NCBI GenBank assembly: GCA_038211965.1
Contig: JBBQVB010000043.1
Coordinates: 1-17,958 of the forward strand
DNA: 17,958 nt
Source: Glacieibacterium sp038211965
GTDB lineage: Bacteria; Pseudomonadota; Alphaproteobacteria; Sphingomonadales; Sphingomonadaceae
Reading direction: 5' to 3'
In this document: positions 6,899-16,363 of the stretch, one piece after another
Numbering within the stretch: position 1 is the stretch's first letter
Layout: each line of letters begins with the position of its first letter
Notes under the pieces: model-generated
What the model was told of the DNA's origin: nothing
Seen by the model: only the letters and a program-made list of their open reading frames with translations
Database searches by the model: none
Position numbers and translations under genes: made by a program

Positions 6899-7687
6899 TC
6901 AGTCGCTTGCGGCGAGTTGCGCGAACACCGTCTGGACGAGCGCCGGCCCCGGGTGGGGGACGCCCTCGGGATGCGTCGCTGCCCATTCCAGCGCCTCGTT
7001 GAGGAGGAGGATGCCGCGCTGTTCGAGCGCAGTGTCGACGGCGCGGAACGCCTTGGTCATGCGCGCCGTGCCCATGATGCCCGTGACACGCCCGCTACCG
7101 GGCGTGCGGCATTCGACCGGCGGCGACGACACCAGATGCTCGCGGCAAATCATCGGCCGGTCGGCGTAAATCGAACACGACTCGTCTTCGAGAAACGGGC
7201 AGGCAATACCGAGCGCCAAATAGGCTAGCCCGAACTTCTCGGTTCCCGCCGCTGCCGTATCGTCGAGCGCCGTAGCAAGGATCGGGGCGGTTGCGGCGCG
7301 CGCGGCGGCAAAGCGCGCCTCGATGACGGCGCGCCGTTCGGGCGGCATCGCCGCGACCAGCCGCGCCAGACCGCGCGCTTCGGACGGCGAGATCGACGCC
7401 GCCTGGCGGCAGCACGCACCGCAACCCTGGTGGCAGCTGACGCGCTGGCCGGTCGCCGCCGCACGGTCGGCAACGCGGTCGACGATCGCATCGGTCAGGC
7501 CGTGGAAGACCGGGAGCAGCGCGTCGAGTGCCACCGGGTCCGCCGGGACGGTCACCGCGATGGTCATGTCGTCGGCGCCGACGCGCACGCCGACGGTCCC
7601 CGACATCGCTGCTGCGCCGTCGGGCACCGGCGCGGCGAGCGTCACCGTCGCGCGCGCGTCGCGAACAAAGGGCAGCGAAGTCGTCAT
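6899..7687 (-). CDS. YkgJ-family cysteine-cluster protein, copy B (262 aa)
   Basis: Second tandem copy. Cysteines are Cys85, 89, 92 and 93 (SCHQGCGACCRQ) and Cys163, 171, 181 and 193 (ACPFLEDESCSIYADRP, MICREH, ECRTPG). The first-cluster variant HQ replaces Arg-Ala, adding a histidine next to the metal site. It shares LAAPVPDGAAAMSGTV with copies A and C, the VTVPADPVALDALLPVFHG module, and the C-terminal motifs MTKAFRAVDTALEQRGILLL and NEALEWAATHPEG. Start ATG 7687 was chosen because it gives the same N-terminal module as its paralogues; an earlier in-frame start would run into copy A. The gap to copy A is 31 bases and is almost entirely a stem-loop ending one base before this ATG. It is followed by copy C after six bases. 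Confidence 0.87.
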   Translation of the reverse strand: MTTSLPFVRDARATVTLAAPVPDGAAAMSGTVGVRVGADDMTIAVTVPADPVALDALLPVFHGLTDAIVDRVADRAAATGQRVSCHQGCGACCRQAASISPSEARGLARLVAAMPPERRAVIEARFAAARAATAPILATALDDTAAAGTEKFGLAYLALGIACPFLEDESCSIYADRPMICREHLVSSPPVECRTPGSGRVTGIMGTARMTKAFRAVDTALEQRGILLLNEALEWAATHPEGVPHPGPALVQTVFAQLAASD

Positions 7688-7688
7688 T

Positions 7689-7718
7689 GCGGCAGCGTAA
7701 CCCACGTTCCGCAGCCGC
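7689..7718 (-). promoter_or_regulatory. Stem-loop filling the gap between YkgJ-A and YkgJ-B
   Basis: Read on the plus strand: GCGGC (7689-7693), A, GCGTAAC (7695-7701), loop CCAC, GTTCCGC (7706-7712), A, GCCGC (7714-7718). The arms pair over 13 positions with one T/C mismatch in the stem (7698/7709) and a one-by-one A/A internal loop. The structure runs from the copy A stop to within one base of the copy B ATG, so in the mRNA it would cover the region where a ribosome site should be. There is no T-tract, so it is not a normal terminator. Confidence 0.55.
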
Positions 7719-8483
7719 TCAATCGCCGTCGGCGAATCGCGCAAACACGGCCTGCACCAGCGCCGGACCGGGATGGGCGGGCGGTGCCGGATGTGTCTCG
7801 GCAAACGCCAGCGCGTCGTACAGCGGCATGCGGGCGTGTCGTTCGAGGCTCGTGTCGACGGCGTCCAGGGCGCGCGAAACCGACGTCGTGCCGGGTACCG
7901 CGACGATTCGGTCGCCGCCCGGATCGCTGCATTCGATCGGCGGCGAGGTGGCGAGAAACTCGCGGCAGATCAGCGGGCGGTCGGCGTAGACCGAGCACGA
8001 CTCGGCTTCGAGGAACGGGCAGGGGATGCCGAGCGCGAACCACGCAAGGTCGATGCCGGCCAGCGCGGCGGATCCGCGCGCCAGCCGGTCGGCCAGCAAT
8101 GCCTGTCCCGCCGCGCGCGCCGCCGCGAAGCGCGCCTCGACGGCCCCGCGCCGTTCGTCCGGAAATGCAGCGACGAGCGCCGCCAGCGCGCGCGCTTCCG
8201 ACGGCGATACCGGCACGATCTGACGGCAGCACGCGCCGCACCCGGCGCGGCAGGTCACCGCGCGCCCCGCCGCCGCCGTGCGCGCCGCAGCAGTCGCGAC
8301 GACATTATCGGCGAGACCTTGGAACACCGGCAGCAACGCCGCCAGCGGCACGGGGTCGGCGGGCACGGTGACGCTCACCGACAGCGTTTCGCCGCCGACG
8401 CGCACCGTCACCGTTCCCGACATCGCCGCCGCGCCGTCGGCGACGGGAGCGGCGAGAGTGAGCGGGCGCGGCGCGGTGTTCAC
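7719..8483 (-). CDS. YkgJ-family cysteine-cluster protein, copy A (254 aa)
   Basis: First of the five tandem copies, directly behind infB. Cysteines are Cys78, 82, 85 and 86 (TCRAGCGACCRQ) and Cys155, 163, 173 and 185 (PCPFLEAESCSVYADRP, LICREF, ECSDPG). Where the other four have FHG before the cluster, this one has VFQG (Gln55), so the otherwise invariant histidine is lost. SPSEARALAALVAAFP follows the cluster. The tail (VSRALDAVDTSLE, YDALAFAETHP) places it with B and C. The start is a GTG at 8483, giving the same N-terminal module as copies B and C; no ATG fits. No Shine-Dalgarno is visible and a long hairpin ends four bases upstream, so initiation may depend on coupling or RNA opening. 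It is 50 bases after infB. The function is unknown. Confidence 0.86.
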   Translation of the reverse strand: MNTAPRPLTLAAPVADGAAAMSGTVTVRVGGETLSVSVTVPADPVPLAALLPVFQGLADNVVATAAARTAAAGRAVTCRAGCGACCRQIVPVSPSEARALAALVAAFPDERRGAVEARFAAARAAGQALLADRLARGSAALAGIDLAWFALGIPCPFLEAESCSVYADRPLICREFLATSPPIECSDPGGDRIVAVPGTTSVSRALDAVDTSLERHARMPLYDALAFAETHPAPPAHPGPALVQAVFARFADGD

Positions 8484-8487
8484 GTCG

Positions 8488-8524
8488 CGAGCGTAACGCT
8501 TTTCCGCAAAAGCGGCTACGCTCG
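8488..8524 (-). promoter_or_regulatory. Long stem-loop between infB and YkgJ-A
   Basis: Plus-strand arms CGAGCGTA (8488-8495) and TACGCTCG (8517-8524) are perfectly complementary. Inside them CGCTTTT (8497-8503) pairs with AAAAGCG (8508-8514) around the loop CCGC, leaving only a one-by-two internal loop. This gives about 15 base pairs in a 50-base gap. In the mRNA it begins nine bases after the infB stop and ends four bases before the GTG start of YkgJ-A. No T-tract follows, so it fits an RNA processing, stabilising or translation-blocking structure better than an intrinsic terminator. Confidence 0.65.
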
Positions 8525-8533
8525 GACGGCCCC

Positions 8534-11307
<2,774 letters not shown>

Positions 11308-11311
<4 letters not shown>

Positions 11312-11967
11312 GCCGGAACCTGAAACCCTTCGTTGTCCGCCGATGGCATCTCCAACGGCGCGTCTTCCGATTTTTCGCCCAGACCGCTGAATGCGAGCCA
11401 GCGATCGACTGCCGCCATAACGCGGGCCGCCGTCGCTGCGTCGCAGACGGCGGCGTGTACAACATTTTCGCGGCCCAAGGCCAACGACAATCGTTCACGC
11501 GTCACCGGCAGCGTCAGCTTGGGCGTATCACGGGCCTTGCGGCGGATTTTCTCCAGCCCGTCGGCGGCCGCGTCGCTGGCGTGGATAAGCAGTTTGACCC
11601 GGCCCGCGAGAAGGGCGTCACCGATCCGCTCGCCACCCCAGATAAGGCTCCCCGCCTTGTTCGCCAACCCCAGCGTGTCGAAGACGCGGCGTTCGAGCCC
11701 CGCGTCGATGCGCGCGACGAGGTCGTCGGGAACCGCAATCTGCGGCGTCTTGAAGGCGCGGATCAGGCTCCCGCGCAGCTTGCCCTTGCTCAGCGCGGTG
11801 GCGATCATTGCCCGGTCGGGCGTCACCCACGCGCCGCGCCCCGGCGCCTTCGCCCCCAGATCGGGAGCGACCGCGCCGTCGGCATCGAGTGCGAGGCGAA
11901 TCAAATCGCCCCGACCGCCATGCTCACCCGAAATTATGCAACGCCGCTCGGGCTCATCCTTGGACAT
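11308..11967 (-). CDS. ylxR: YlxR-type (DUF448) RNA-binding protein fused to an L7Ae-like domain (219 aa)
   Basis: The N-terminal part (1 to about 80) is a YlxR/DUF448 domain: RRCIISGE, LIRLALDADG and the conserved PGRGAWV (42-48). The second part (about 95-190) resembles the L7Ae/L30e fold: LGLANKAGSLIWGGERIGDA, VKLLIHASDAAADGLEKI and ENVVHAAV. This two-domain form is the one usual in alphaproteobacteria, whereas the Bacillus YlxR has only the first domain. It is expected to bind RNA; YlxR of Bacillus has been linked to RNase P, but the role of the fused form is unclear. ATG 11967 lies 14 bases inside the 3' end of nusA, and the stop overlaps the infB start by four bases (ATGA), so it is tightly coupled to both. 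Confidence 0.9.
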
Positions 11968-13546
11968 CCGCGAGAGCGTCCTCCCCGGATTTCGCGGTCT
12001 CGGCGGGAGCCTCGTCCTCGAACCAGTGCGCGCGCGCCGCCATGATGATGCGGTTGCCGACCTCATCGCCGAGCTTGAAGGTGCGCAGGATCCCCGTGCG
12101 CACGTCGACGAGTTCGTCGGTCGCAAGGTCGCCAAGATCGTCGAGCGTCTTGACGCCCTTGCCGCCGAGCACGACGAGCATCGCCTCGGTCAGCCCCTCG
12201 ATCTCCGCCAGCGCGTCCTCGACACCCAGCGCCTGACGCTCGGCGCGCGCCGCCGCCTCGCGGCGGTCGAGCGCCTCGGCGGCGCGGCTCTGGAGCTCGG
12301 TCGCGAGGTCGTCGTCGAAGCCCTCGATCGACGCGAGCTCGTCGAGTTCGACGTACGCGACTTCCTCGAGCTGGCTGAAGCCCTCGGCGACGAGCAGCTG
12401 CGCCAGCGTCTCATCGACGTCGAGCTGGCTGACGAACATCTCCGAACGCTCGACGAATTCCTTCTGGCGGCGCTCGCTCTCGTCGGCCTCGGTCATGATG
12501 TCGATCTGGCGACCCGTCAGCGCGCTGGCGAGGCGGACGTTCTGCCCACGCCGCCCGATCGCGAGGCTGAGCTGGTCGTCGGGAACCACCACGTCGATGC
12601 GGTTGTCCTCCTCGTCCATCACCACCTTGGCGACTTCGGCGGGCTGCAGCGCGTTGACGACGAAGGTCGCGACATCGGGCGACCACGGGATGATGTCGAT
12701 CTTCTCGCCCTGAAGTTCCTGCACGACCGCCTGAACGCGGCTGCCCTTCATGCCGACGCACGCACCGACGGGGTCGATGCTGCTGTCGCGCGAGATGACG
12801 CCGATCTTTGCGCGGCTGCCGGGGTCGCGCGCCACCGCCTTGATCTCGATGATGCCGTCGTAGATTTCGGGGACTTCCTGCGCGAACAGCTTCTTCATGA
12901 AGTCGCCCGCGGCGCGGCTGAGGAAAATCTGCGGGCCGCGCACTTCGCGGCGGACGCTCATGATCAGCGAGCGGACGCGGTCGCCGGGACGCAGCACCTC
13001 GCGCGGGATCTGCTGGTCGCGCCGGATGACGCCCTCGGCCTTGCCGAGATCGACGACGACGTGGCCGAACTCGGCGCGCTTGACGAGGCCGGTGATGATC
13101 TCGCCCTGGCGGTCCTTGTATTCCTCGTACTGGCGGTCGCGCTCGGCGTCGCGGACCTTCTGGACGATGACCTGCTTGGCGGCCATCGCGGCGATGCGCC
13201 CGAACTCGATCGGCGGCAGCGGATCGACGATATAGTCGCCGACGACGGCACCCTTCTGGAGCTTCTGCGCGTCGTCGGGCGACACCTGCTTGAAGAAGTC
13301 CTCGGGGGCTTCGACGACTTCGAGGACACGCCACAGCTGCAGGTCGCCGGTCTTGGCGTCGAGCTTGGCGCGGATATCGTTCTCGACGCCGTAGCGCGAG
13401 CGCGCGGCGCGCTGGATCGCTTCTTCCATCGCCTCGATAACGATCTTGCGGTCGATCAGCTTCTCGCGCGCCACCGCGTCGGCGATGGCGATCAGCTCGG
13501 CGCGGTTGGCGGTGACGTTCGGGGTGGGTGCGGCGGCTGCGGCCAT
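11954..13546 (-). CDS. nusA: Transcription termination/antitermination factor NusA (530 aa)
   Basis: RNA polymerase-associated factor controlling pausing, termination and rRNA antitermination. Domains in order: NusA N-terminal domain (about 12-135), S1 (about 148-205, GEIITGLVKRAEFGHVVVDL), KH1 (about 235-280, IGVISRDSSIDPVGACVGMK), KH2 (about 300-350, VVVPDDQLSLAIGRRGQNVR), then two helix-hairpin-helix AR-type repeats (about 382-420 and 448-482, e.g. LLVAEGFSQLEEVAYVELDE and VLGGKGVKTLDDLGDLATDE). An acidic tail ends the protein. The C-terminal repeats make it the proteobacterial form. The ATG at 13546 is two bases after the rimP stop. The ylxR start lies within its last codons. Confidence 0.97.
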   Translation of the reverse strand: MAAAAAPTPNVTANRAELIAIADAVAREKLIDRKIVIEAMEEAIQRAARSRYGVENDIRAKLDAKTGDLQLWRVLEVVEAPEDFFKQVSPDDAQKLQKGAVVGDYIVDPLPPIEFGRIAAMAAKQVIVQKVRDAERDRQYEEYKDRQGEIITGLVKRAEFGHVVVDLGKAEGVIRRDQQIPREVLRPGDRVRSLIMSVRREVRGPQIFLSRAAGDFMKKLFAQEVPEIYDGIIEIKAVARDPGSRAKIGVISRDSSIDPVGACVGMKGSRVQAVVQELQGEKIDIIPWSPDVATFVVNALQPAEVAKVVMDEEDNRIDVVVPDDQLSLAIGRRGQNVRLASALTGRQIDIMTEADESERRQKEFVERSEMFVSQLDVDETLAQLLVAEGFSQLEEVAYVELDELASIEGFDDDLATELQSRAAEALDRREAAARAERQALGVEDALAEIEGLTEAMLVVLGGKGVKTLDDLGDLATDELVDVRTGILRTFKLGDEVGNRIIMAARAHWFEDEAPAETAKSGEDALADVQG

Positions 13547-13548
13547 GT

Positions 13549-14142
13549 CTAGTCCTCGTCTTCGTTGTCGTTTGCCGAACCCGGCTCTTCGATGATGTCG
13601 TCGAACTGCCCCATATCGGGGTCGCCCTCGAAACCTGCCATCCCGGCGGGCCGCGTCGCGTTGATCAGGCGGTTGGTCAGCACGAGCTTGGCACCGCTCA
13701 TGCTCGCCAGCGCGACGGTGACCGCGCCCTGGCCCGGAACCGCAATGATCGCCGCGTCGCCGCTGTCGTTCAGCCCGGCGATGACCCCGTGGATATTCTT
13801 CTTGCCGTCGACCGGCGCGGCGAGACGCACGCGCACGTCGTGGGTCGCCCAGCGCGTCCAGTCGGCGGGCCGCGTCAGCGGCCGGTCGATCCCCGGCGAC
13901 GAAACCTCGAGCTGATACTCGCTCTCGATCGGGTCGGCGGCGTCGAGCACCTCCGACAAATCACGGCTGATCGCGGCGCATTTGTCGATGACGAGCTGCC
14001 CGGTCAGCGGGTCCTCGGCCATCACCTGCAGCGTCGGCGCAGCCTTCGACCCGTTGAGCTGGACACGCACCAACTCGCAGCCGTGCGCACGCACGACGGG
14101 CTCGATCAAAGCAGTCAGGGCGGCGATATCGGTCAAGCTCAA
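13549..14142 (-). CDS. rimP: Ribosome maturation factor RimP (197 aa)
   Basis: 30S assembly factor, first gene of the nusA-infB operon. The N-terminal domain has IAALTALIEPVVRAHGCELVRVQL and CAAISRDLSEVLDAADPI. The diagnostic YQLEVSSPGIDRPLTRPADW links to the C-terminal SH3-like barrel with GVIAGL and VALASMSGAKLVL. An acidic tail (ANDNEDED) follows. No ATG is available: TTG at 14142 or TTG at 14136 must be used. A GAGGTG ribosome site at 14150-14145 lies 4 or 10 bases (from GAGG) from these. The second would give Met-Thr-Asp-Ile-Ala, the more usual beginning in relatives. nusA follows after two bases. Confidence 0.93.
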   Translation of the reverse strand: MSLTDIAALTALIEPVVRAHGCELVRVQLNGSKAAPTLQVMAEDPLTGQLVIDKCAAISRDLSEVLDAADPIESEYQLEVSSPGIDRPLTRPADWTRWATHDVRVRLAAPVDGKKNIHGVIAGLNDSGDAAIIAVPGQGAVTVALASMSGAKLVLTNRLINATRPAGMAGFEGDPDMGQFDDIIEEPGSANDNEDED

Positions 14143-14180
14143 AGCACCTCGGGCGGCGGCCGGGACGCCCCGGACCGACC

Positions 14181-14194
14181 TTACACCGGTATAA
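14181..14194. promoter_or_regulatory. Near-palindrome in the leader of rimP
   Basis: TTACACCGGTATAA is an inverted repeat centred on ACCGGT with one mismatched pair (position 4 against 11). It lies in the 111-base gap upstream of rimP, between the proposed promoter and the start codon, where an operator or leader element could sit. No protein is known to me for this exact site, so the role is only suggested by position and symmetry. Confidence 0.3.
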
Positions 14195-14214
14195 CCATGT
14201 GGAAGATGGAGCGG

Positions 14215-14243
14215 CGTATAGGCGGGTCGAGACGGGGGGGCAA
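14215..14243 (-). promoter_or_regulatory. Possible promoter of the rimP-nusA-infB operon
   Basis: On the minus strand TTGCCC (14243-14238) and TATACG (14220-14215) are separated by 17 bases, each matching four of six positions of the sigma-70-type -35 and -10 consensus. It would start transcription near 14207, giving a leader of about 65 bases that includes the near-palindrome at 14181-14194. It is the best candidate in the gap, judged by eye only. Confidence 0.35.
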
Positions 14244-14253
14244 GAGCTGCGGC

Positions 14254-16278
14254 TCAGTCGTCCAGCGCCGCCCGCACCTTCGCTGCCAAATCGTGCCCGT
14301 CGAACGGCTTGGGCAACACCGCGTCGCCCAGTCCCACCCCTTGCGCGAAGCCGGTGGTGAACAGGATGCGCAGGTCGGCGACTCGGTCGAGCGCCGCGCT
14401 GGCGAGCGCTAGGCCGCCCATGCCGGGCATCACGACATCGGTGAGCAACAGGCTGCCCGGCGGCAGTCCGGCGACAAGACCGAGCGCCACCTCGCCGCAA
14501 TCGGCCTCGACGACGGTGTAGCCGAGGCTGCGCAGCTGTTCGGCGGCATAACTCAGGACATCGGCGTCGTCCTCGACAAGGAGGACGGTCTCGCAGCCCC
14601 CCGGCGCACCGCTGCCACGGTCCGCAGGCGTCGGCGCGGCGACGCCACCGTCGTGTCGGGGCAGCAGCAGGGTCACCGTCGTCCCTTCGCCGACGACGCT
14701 GTCGAAGGTCGCGAAACCCGCCGACTGACGCACGAAGCCGTAGACCATCGCGAGGCCGAGACCGGTGCCCTCGCCCGCCGCCTTCGTCGTAAAGAACGGC
14801 TCGAAGACACGCGCCGCGGTTTCGGCATCGAGGCCCGCGCCGTGATCGCGCACCGCGATCGCGACATAGGCGCCGGGTTCGACATCGTGGATCGGCGCCT
14901 CGTCGATGCCGACGGACCGGTGCGTCGTGACGATCTCGATCCGCCCGCCGCCGGGCATCGCGTCGCGCGCATTGACGACGAGGTTGAGCAACGCGCTTTC
15001 GAGCTGATTGCGGTCGACGCAGATCGGCCAGACGGCGGCATCGGTGTCGATGTCGATGACGATGCTGCCTCCCGCCGCGCGCGCCAGCAGGTCGTGCAGG
15101 TCGGCGATCAGCGCGGCCGGGTCGGTGGGCTGCGCATCGAGCGGCTGGCGGCGCGCGAAGGCGAGCAGGCGGCGGGTCAGCGCGGCGGCGCGGTCGGTGC
15201 CCTTGCCGGCGTTCTCGAGCAGCCGCCGCGCGCGCCAGCTGCTTTCGCTGGCGTCGCCGTCGAGCGCGCGACGCGCCAGATCGAGATTACCCGCGATGAC
15301 CGTCAACAGATTGTTGAAGTCGTGGGCGATGCCGCCCGTCAGCTGGCCCACCGCCTCCATCTTCTGGGCCTGACGCAGCGCATTCTCGCTGACCACCAGC
15401 CGACCCGCTGCGTCGCGTTCGGCGCGGATCGCGTCGGCGACCTGCGCCTTCAGCGTGTCGTTGAGCCGCCCCTCGAGTTCGCGCGCGCGCACCAGGTCGC
15501 CGATGTCGACCGCGACGGCGACGAACGATTGCGGCGCTCCGACCGCGTCGCGGGTCAGCGAGACGTGCAGCCGCACCCACACGGCATCACCGTCGGGACG
15601 CAAATAGCGCTTTTCGAGCGTGTAGGCCGAACCGGTCTCCAACAGCGCGCGCGCCGCCGCTTCCGACGCGGCGACATCGGCGGGGTGGGTCAGCACCATC
15701 ATCGACGTACCGAGCAGGTCGCGGCGGGCGCGCCCGAGGATCAGGCACAGCCCGTCGTTGACCAGCGTAAGCCGCCCGGCCAGGTCTTCGCGCCCGATGC
15801 CGACCGTCGCCTGGTCGACGATGGCGGCAAGTTCCTCACGGCTGTCGATGGCCGCGCGCGCGGCGAAATCGCGCTCGGCGGCAAGCGCGCGGCCCCGGTC
15901 GCGTTCCTCGCGCAGCGTATCGAGCACGCCGAACAACGTATCGAGCGCGACGATGGTGATGCCGAACACGCCGACAAAGGCGAACAGCGCAACCGCCGTC
16001 GAGCCGTCGGCCGCAAAGGCCAGATAGGGCGGTACGATGAACGCCCACGCAGCGAGCAGCGATAGCAACGCAGCGGCGATACCCGGTCCGCGTCCGGCGA
16101 TTACCGTCACTGCGATGACCAGCGGAAAAAAGGTCAGGTAGGGAAAATTCGCCTTGAACAGGCCGACGAGCGGCAGCCGGATTGCCAGTCCGAGCGCGGT
16201 CGCGACGACTGCCAGCAAATAGCCGCCCGGCGCATTGCGGCGGAGACGCCCGACGATCGATCCGCGCTCGGCTATCAC
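14254..16278 (-). CDS. Membrane-bound hybrid sensor histidine kinase with DUF4118, PAS and receiver domains (674 aa)
   Basis: Inner-membrane sensor kinase. Four hydrophobic helices at about 19-110 (LLAVVATALGLAIRLPLVGL, FFPLVIAVTVIAG, AALLSLLAAWAFIVPP, LFAFVGVFGITIVALDTLF) fit DUF4118. A coiled linker leads to a PAS domain (about 148-262). HisKA has GGIAHDFNNLL with phospho-acceptor His319. The ATPase boxes are LLNLVVNARDAMPGGG, DHGAGLD, FEPFFTTK and GEGTGLGLAMVYG. The C-terminal receiver (about 563-674) has VEDDAD, acceptor Asp614 in LLTDVVMPGMGG and Lys657 in LPKPF. All catalytic residues are present. The signal is unknown and no separate response regulator lies in the window. The start is uncertain: GTG 16278 is chosen because it directly precedes the first membrane helix and lies downstream of a terminator-like hairpin; in-frame TTG codons farther upstream are possible. 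Confidence 0.88.
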   Translation of the reverse strand: MIAERGSIVGRLRRNAPGGYLLAVVATALGLAIRLPLVGLFKANFPYLTFFPLVIAVTVIAGRGPGIAAALLSLLAAWAFIVPPYLAFAADGSTAVALFAFVGVFGITIVALDTLFGVLDTLREERDRGRALAAERDFAARAAIDSREELAAIVDQATVGIGREDLAGRLTLVNDGLCLILGRARRDLLGTSMMVLTHPADVAASEAAARALLETGSAYTLEKRYLRPDGDAVWVRLHVSLTRDAVGAPQSFVAVAVDIGDLVRARELEGRLNDTLKAQVADAIRAERDAAGRLVVSENALRQAQKMEAVGQLTGGIAHDFNNLLTVIAGNLDLARRALDGDASESSWRARRLLENAGKGTDRAAALTRRLLAFARRQPLDAQPTDPAALIADLHDLLARAAGGSIVIDIDTDAAVWPICVDRNQLESALLNLVVNARDAMPGGGRIEIVTTHRSVGIDEAPIHDVEPGAYVAIAVRDHGAGLDAETAARVFEPFFTTKAAGEGTGLGLAMVYGFVRQSAGFATFDSVVGEGTTVTLLLPRHDGGVAAPTPADRGSGAPGGCETVLLVEDDADVLSYAAEQLRSLGYTVVEADCGEVALGLVAGLPPGSLLLTDVVMPGMGGLALASAALDRVADLRILFTTGFAQGVGLGDAVLPKPFDGHDLAAKVRAALDD

Positions 16279-16319
16279 AACGTCGCTACCCCGCCGCGAC
16301 CCGAGCTGAATTTTGCCCG

Positions 16320-16350
16320 AAAGCCTTGCGCGACGCAATGCTCGCAAGGC
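16320..16350 (-). terminator. Terminator-like hairpin after the haem-oxygenase-like gene
   Basis: On the minus strand GCCTTGCG (16350-16343) and CGCAAGGC (16330-16323) form a perfect 8-base-pair stem around a 12-base loop, followed by TTT. It begins 13 bases after the TAG of the haem-oxygenase-like gene. The T-tract is short, so termination may be partial. It separates that gene from the histidine kinase. Confidence 0.5.
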
Positions 16351-16363
16351 CTCGAAGCAATGT

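Noticed and set aside
4426..8483. CRISPR-like or transposon-driven repeat array
   Set aside because: The repetition is at the level of whole diverged genes of about 250-300 codons. There are no short identical repeats with spacers, no transposase and no terminal inverted repeats.
11333..13552. A 739-codon open frame on the plus strand opposite ylxR and nusA
   Set aside because: It lies antisense to two fully recognisable genes. High GC content leaves the opposite strand free of stops, and the translation is rich in Arg, Ala, Asp and His with no known motif.
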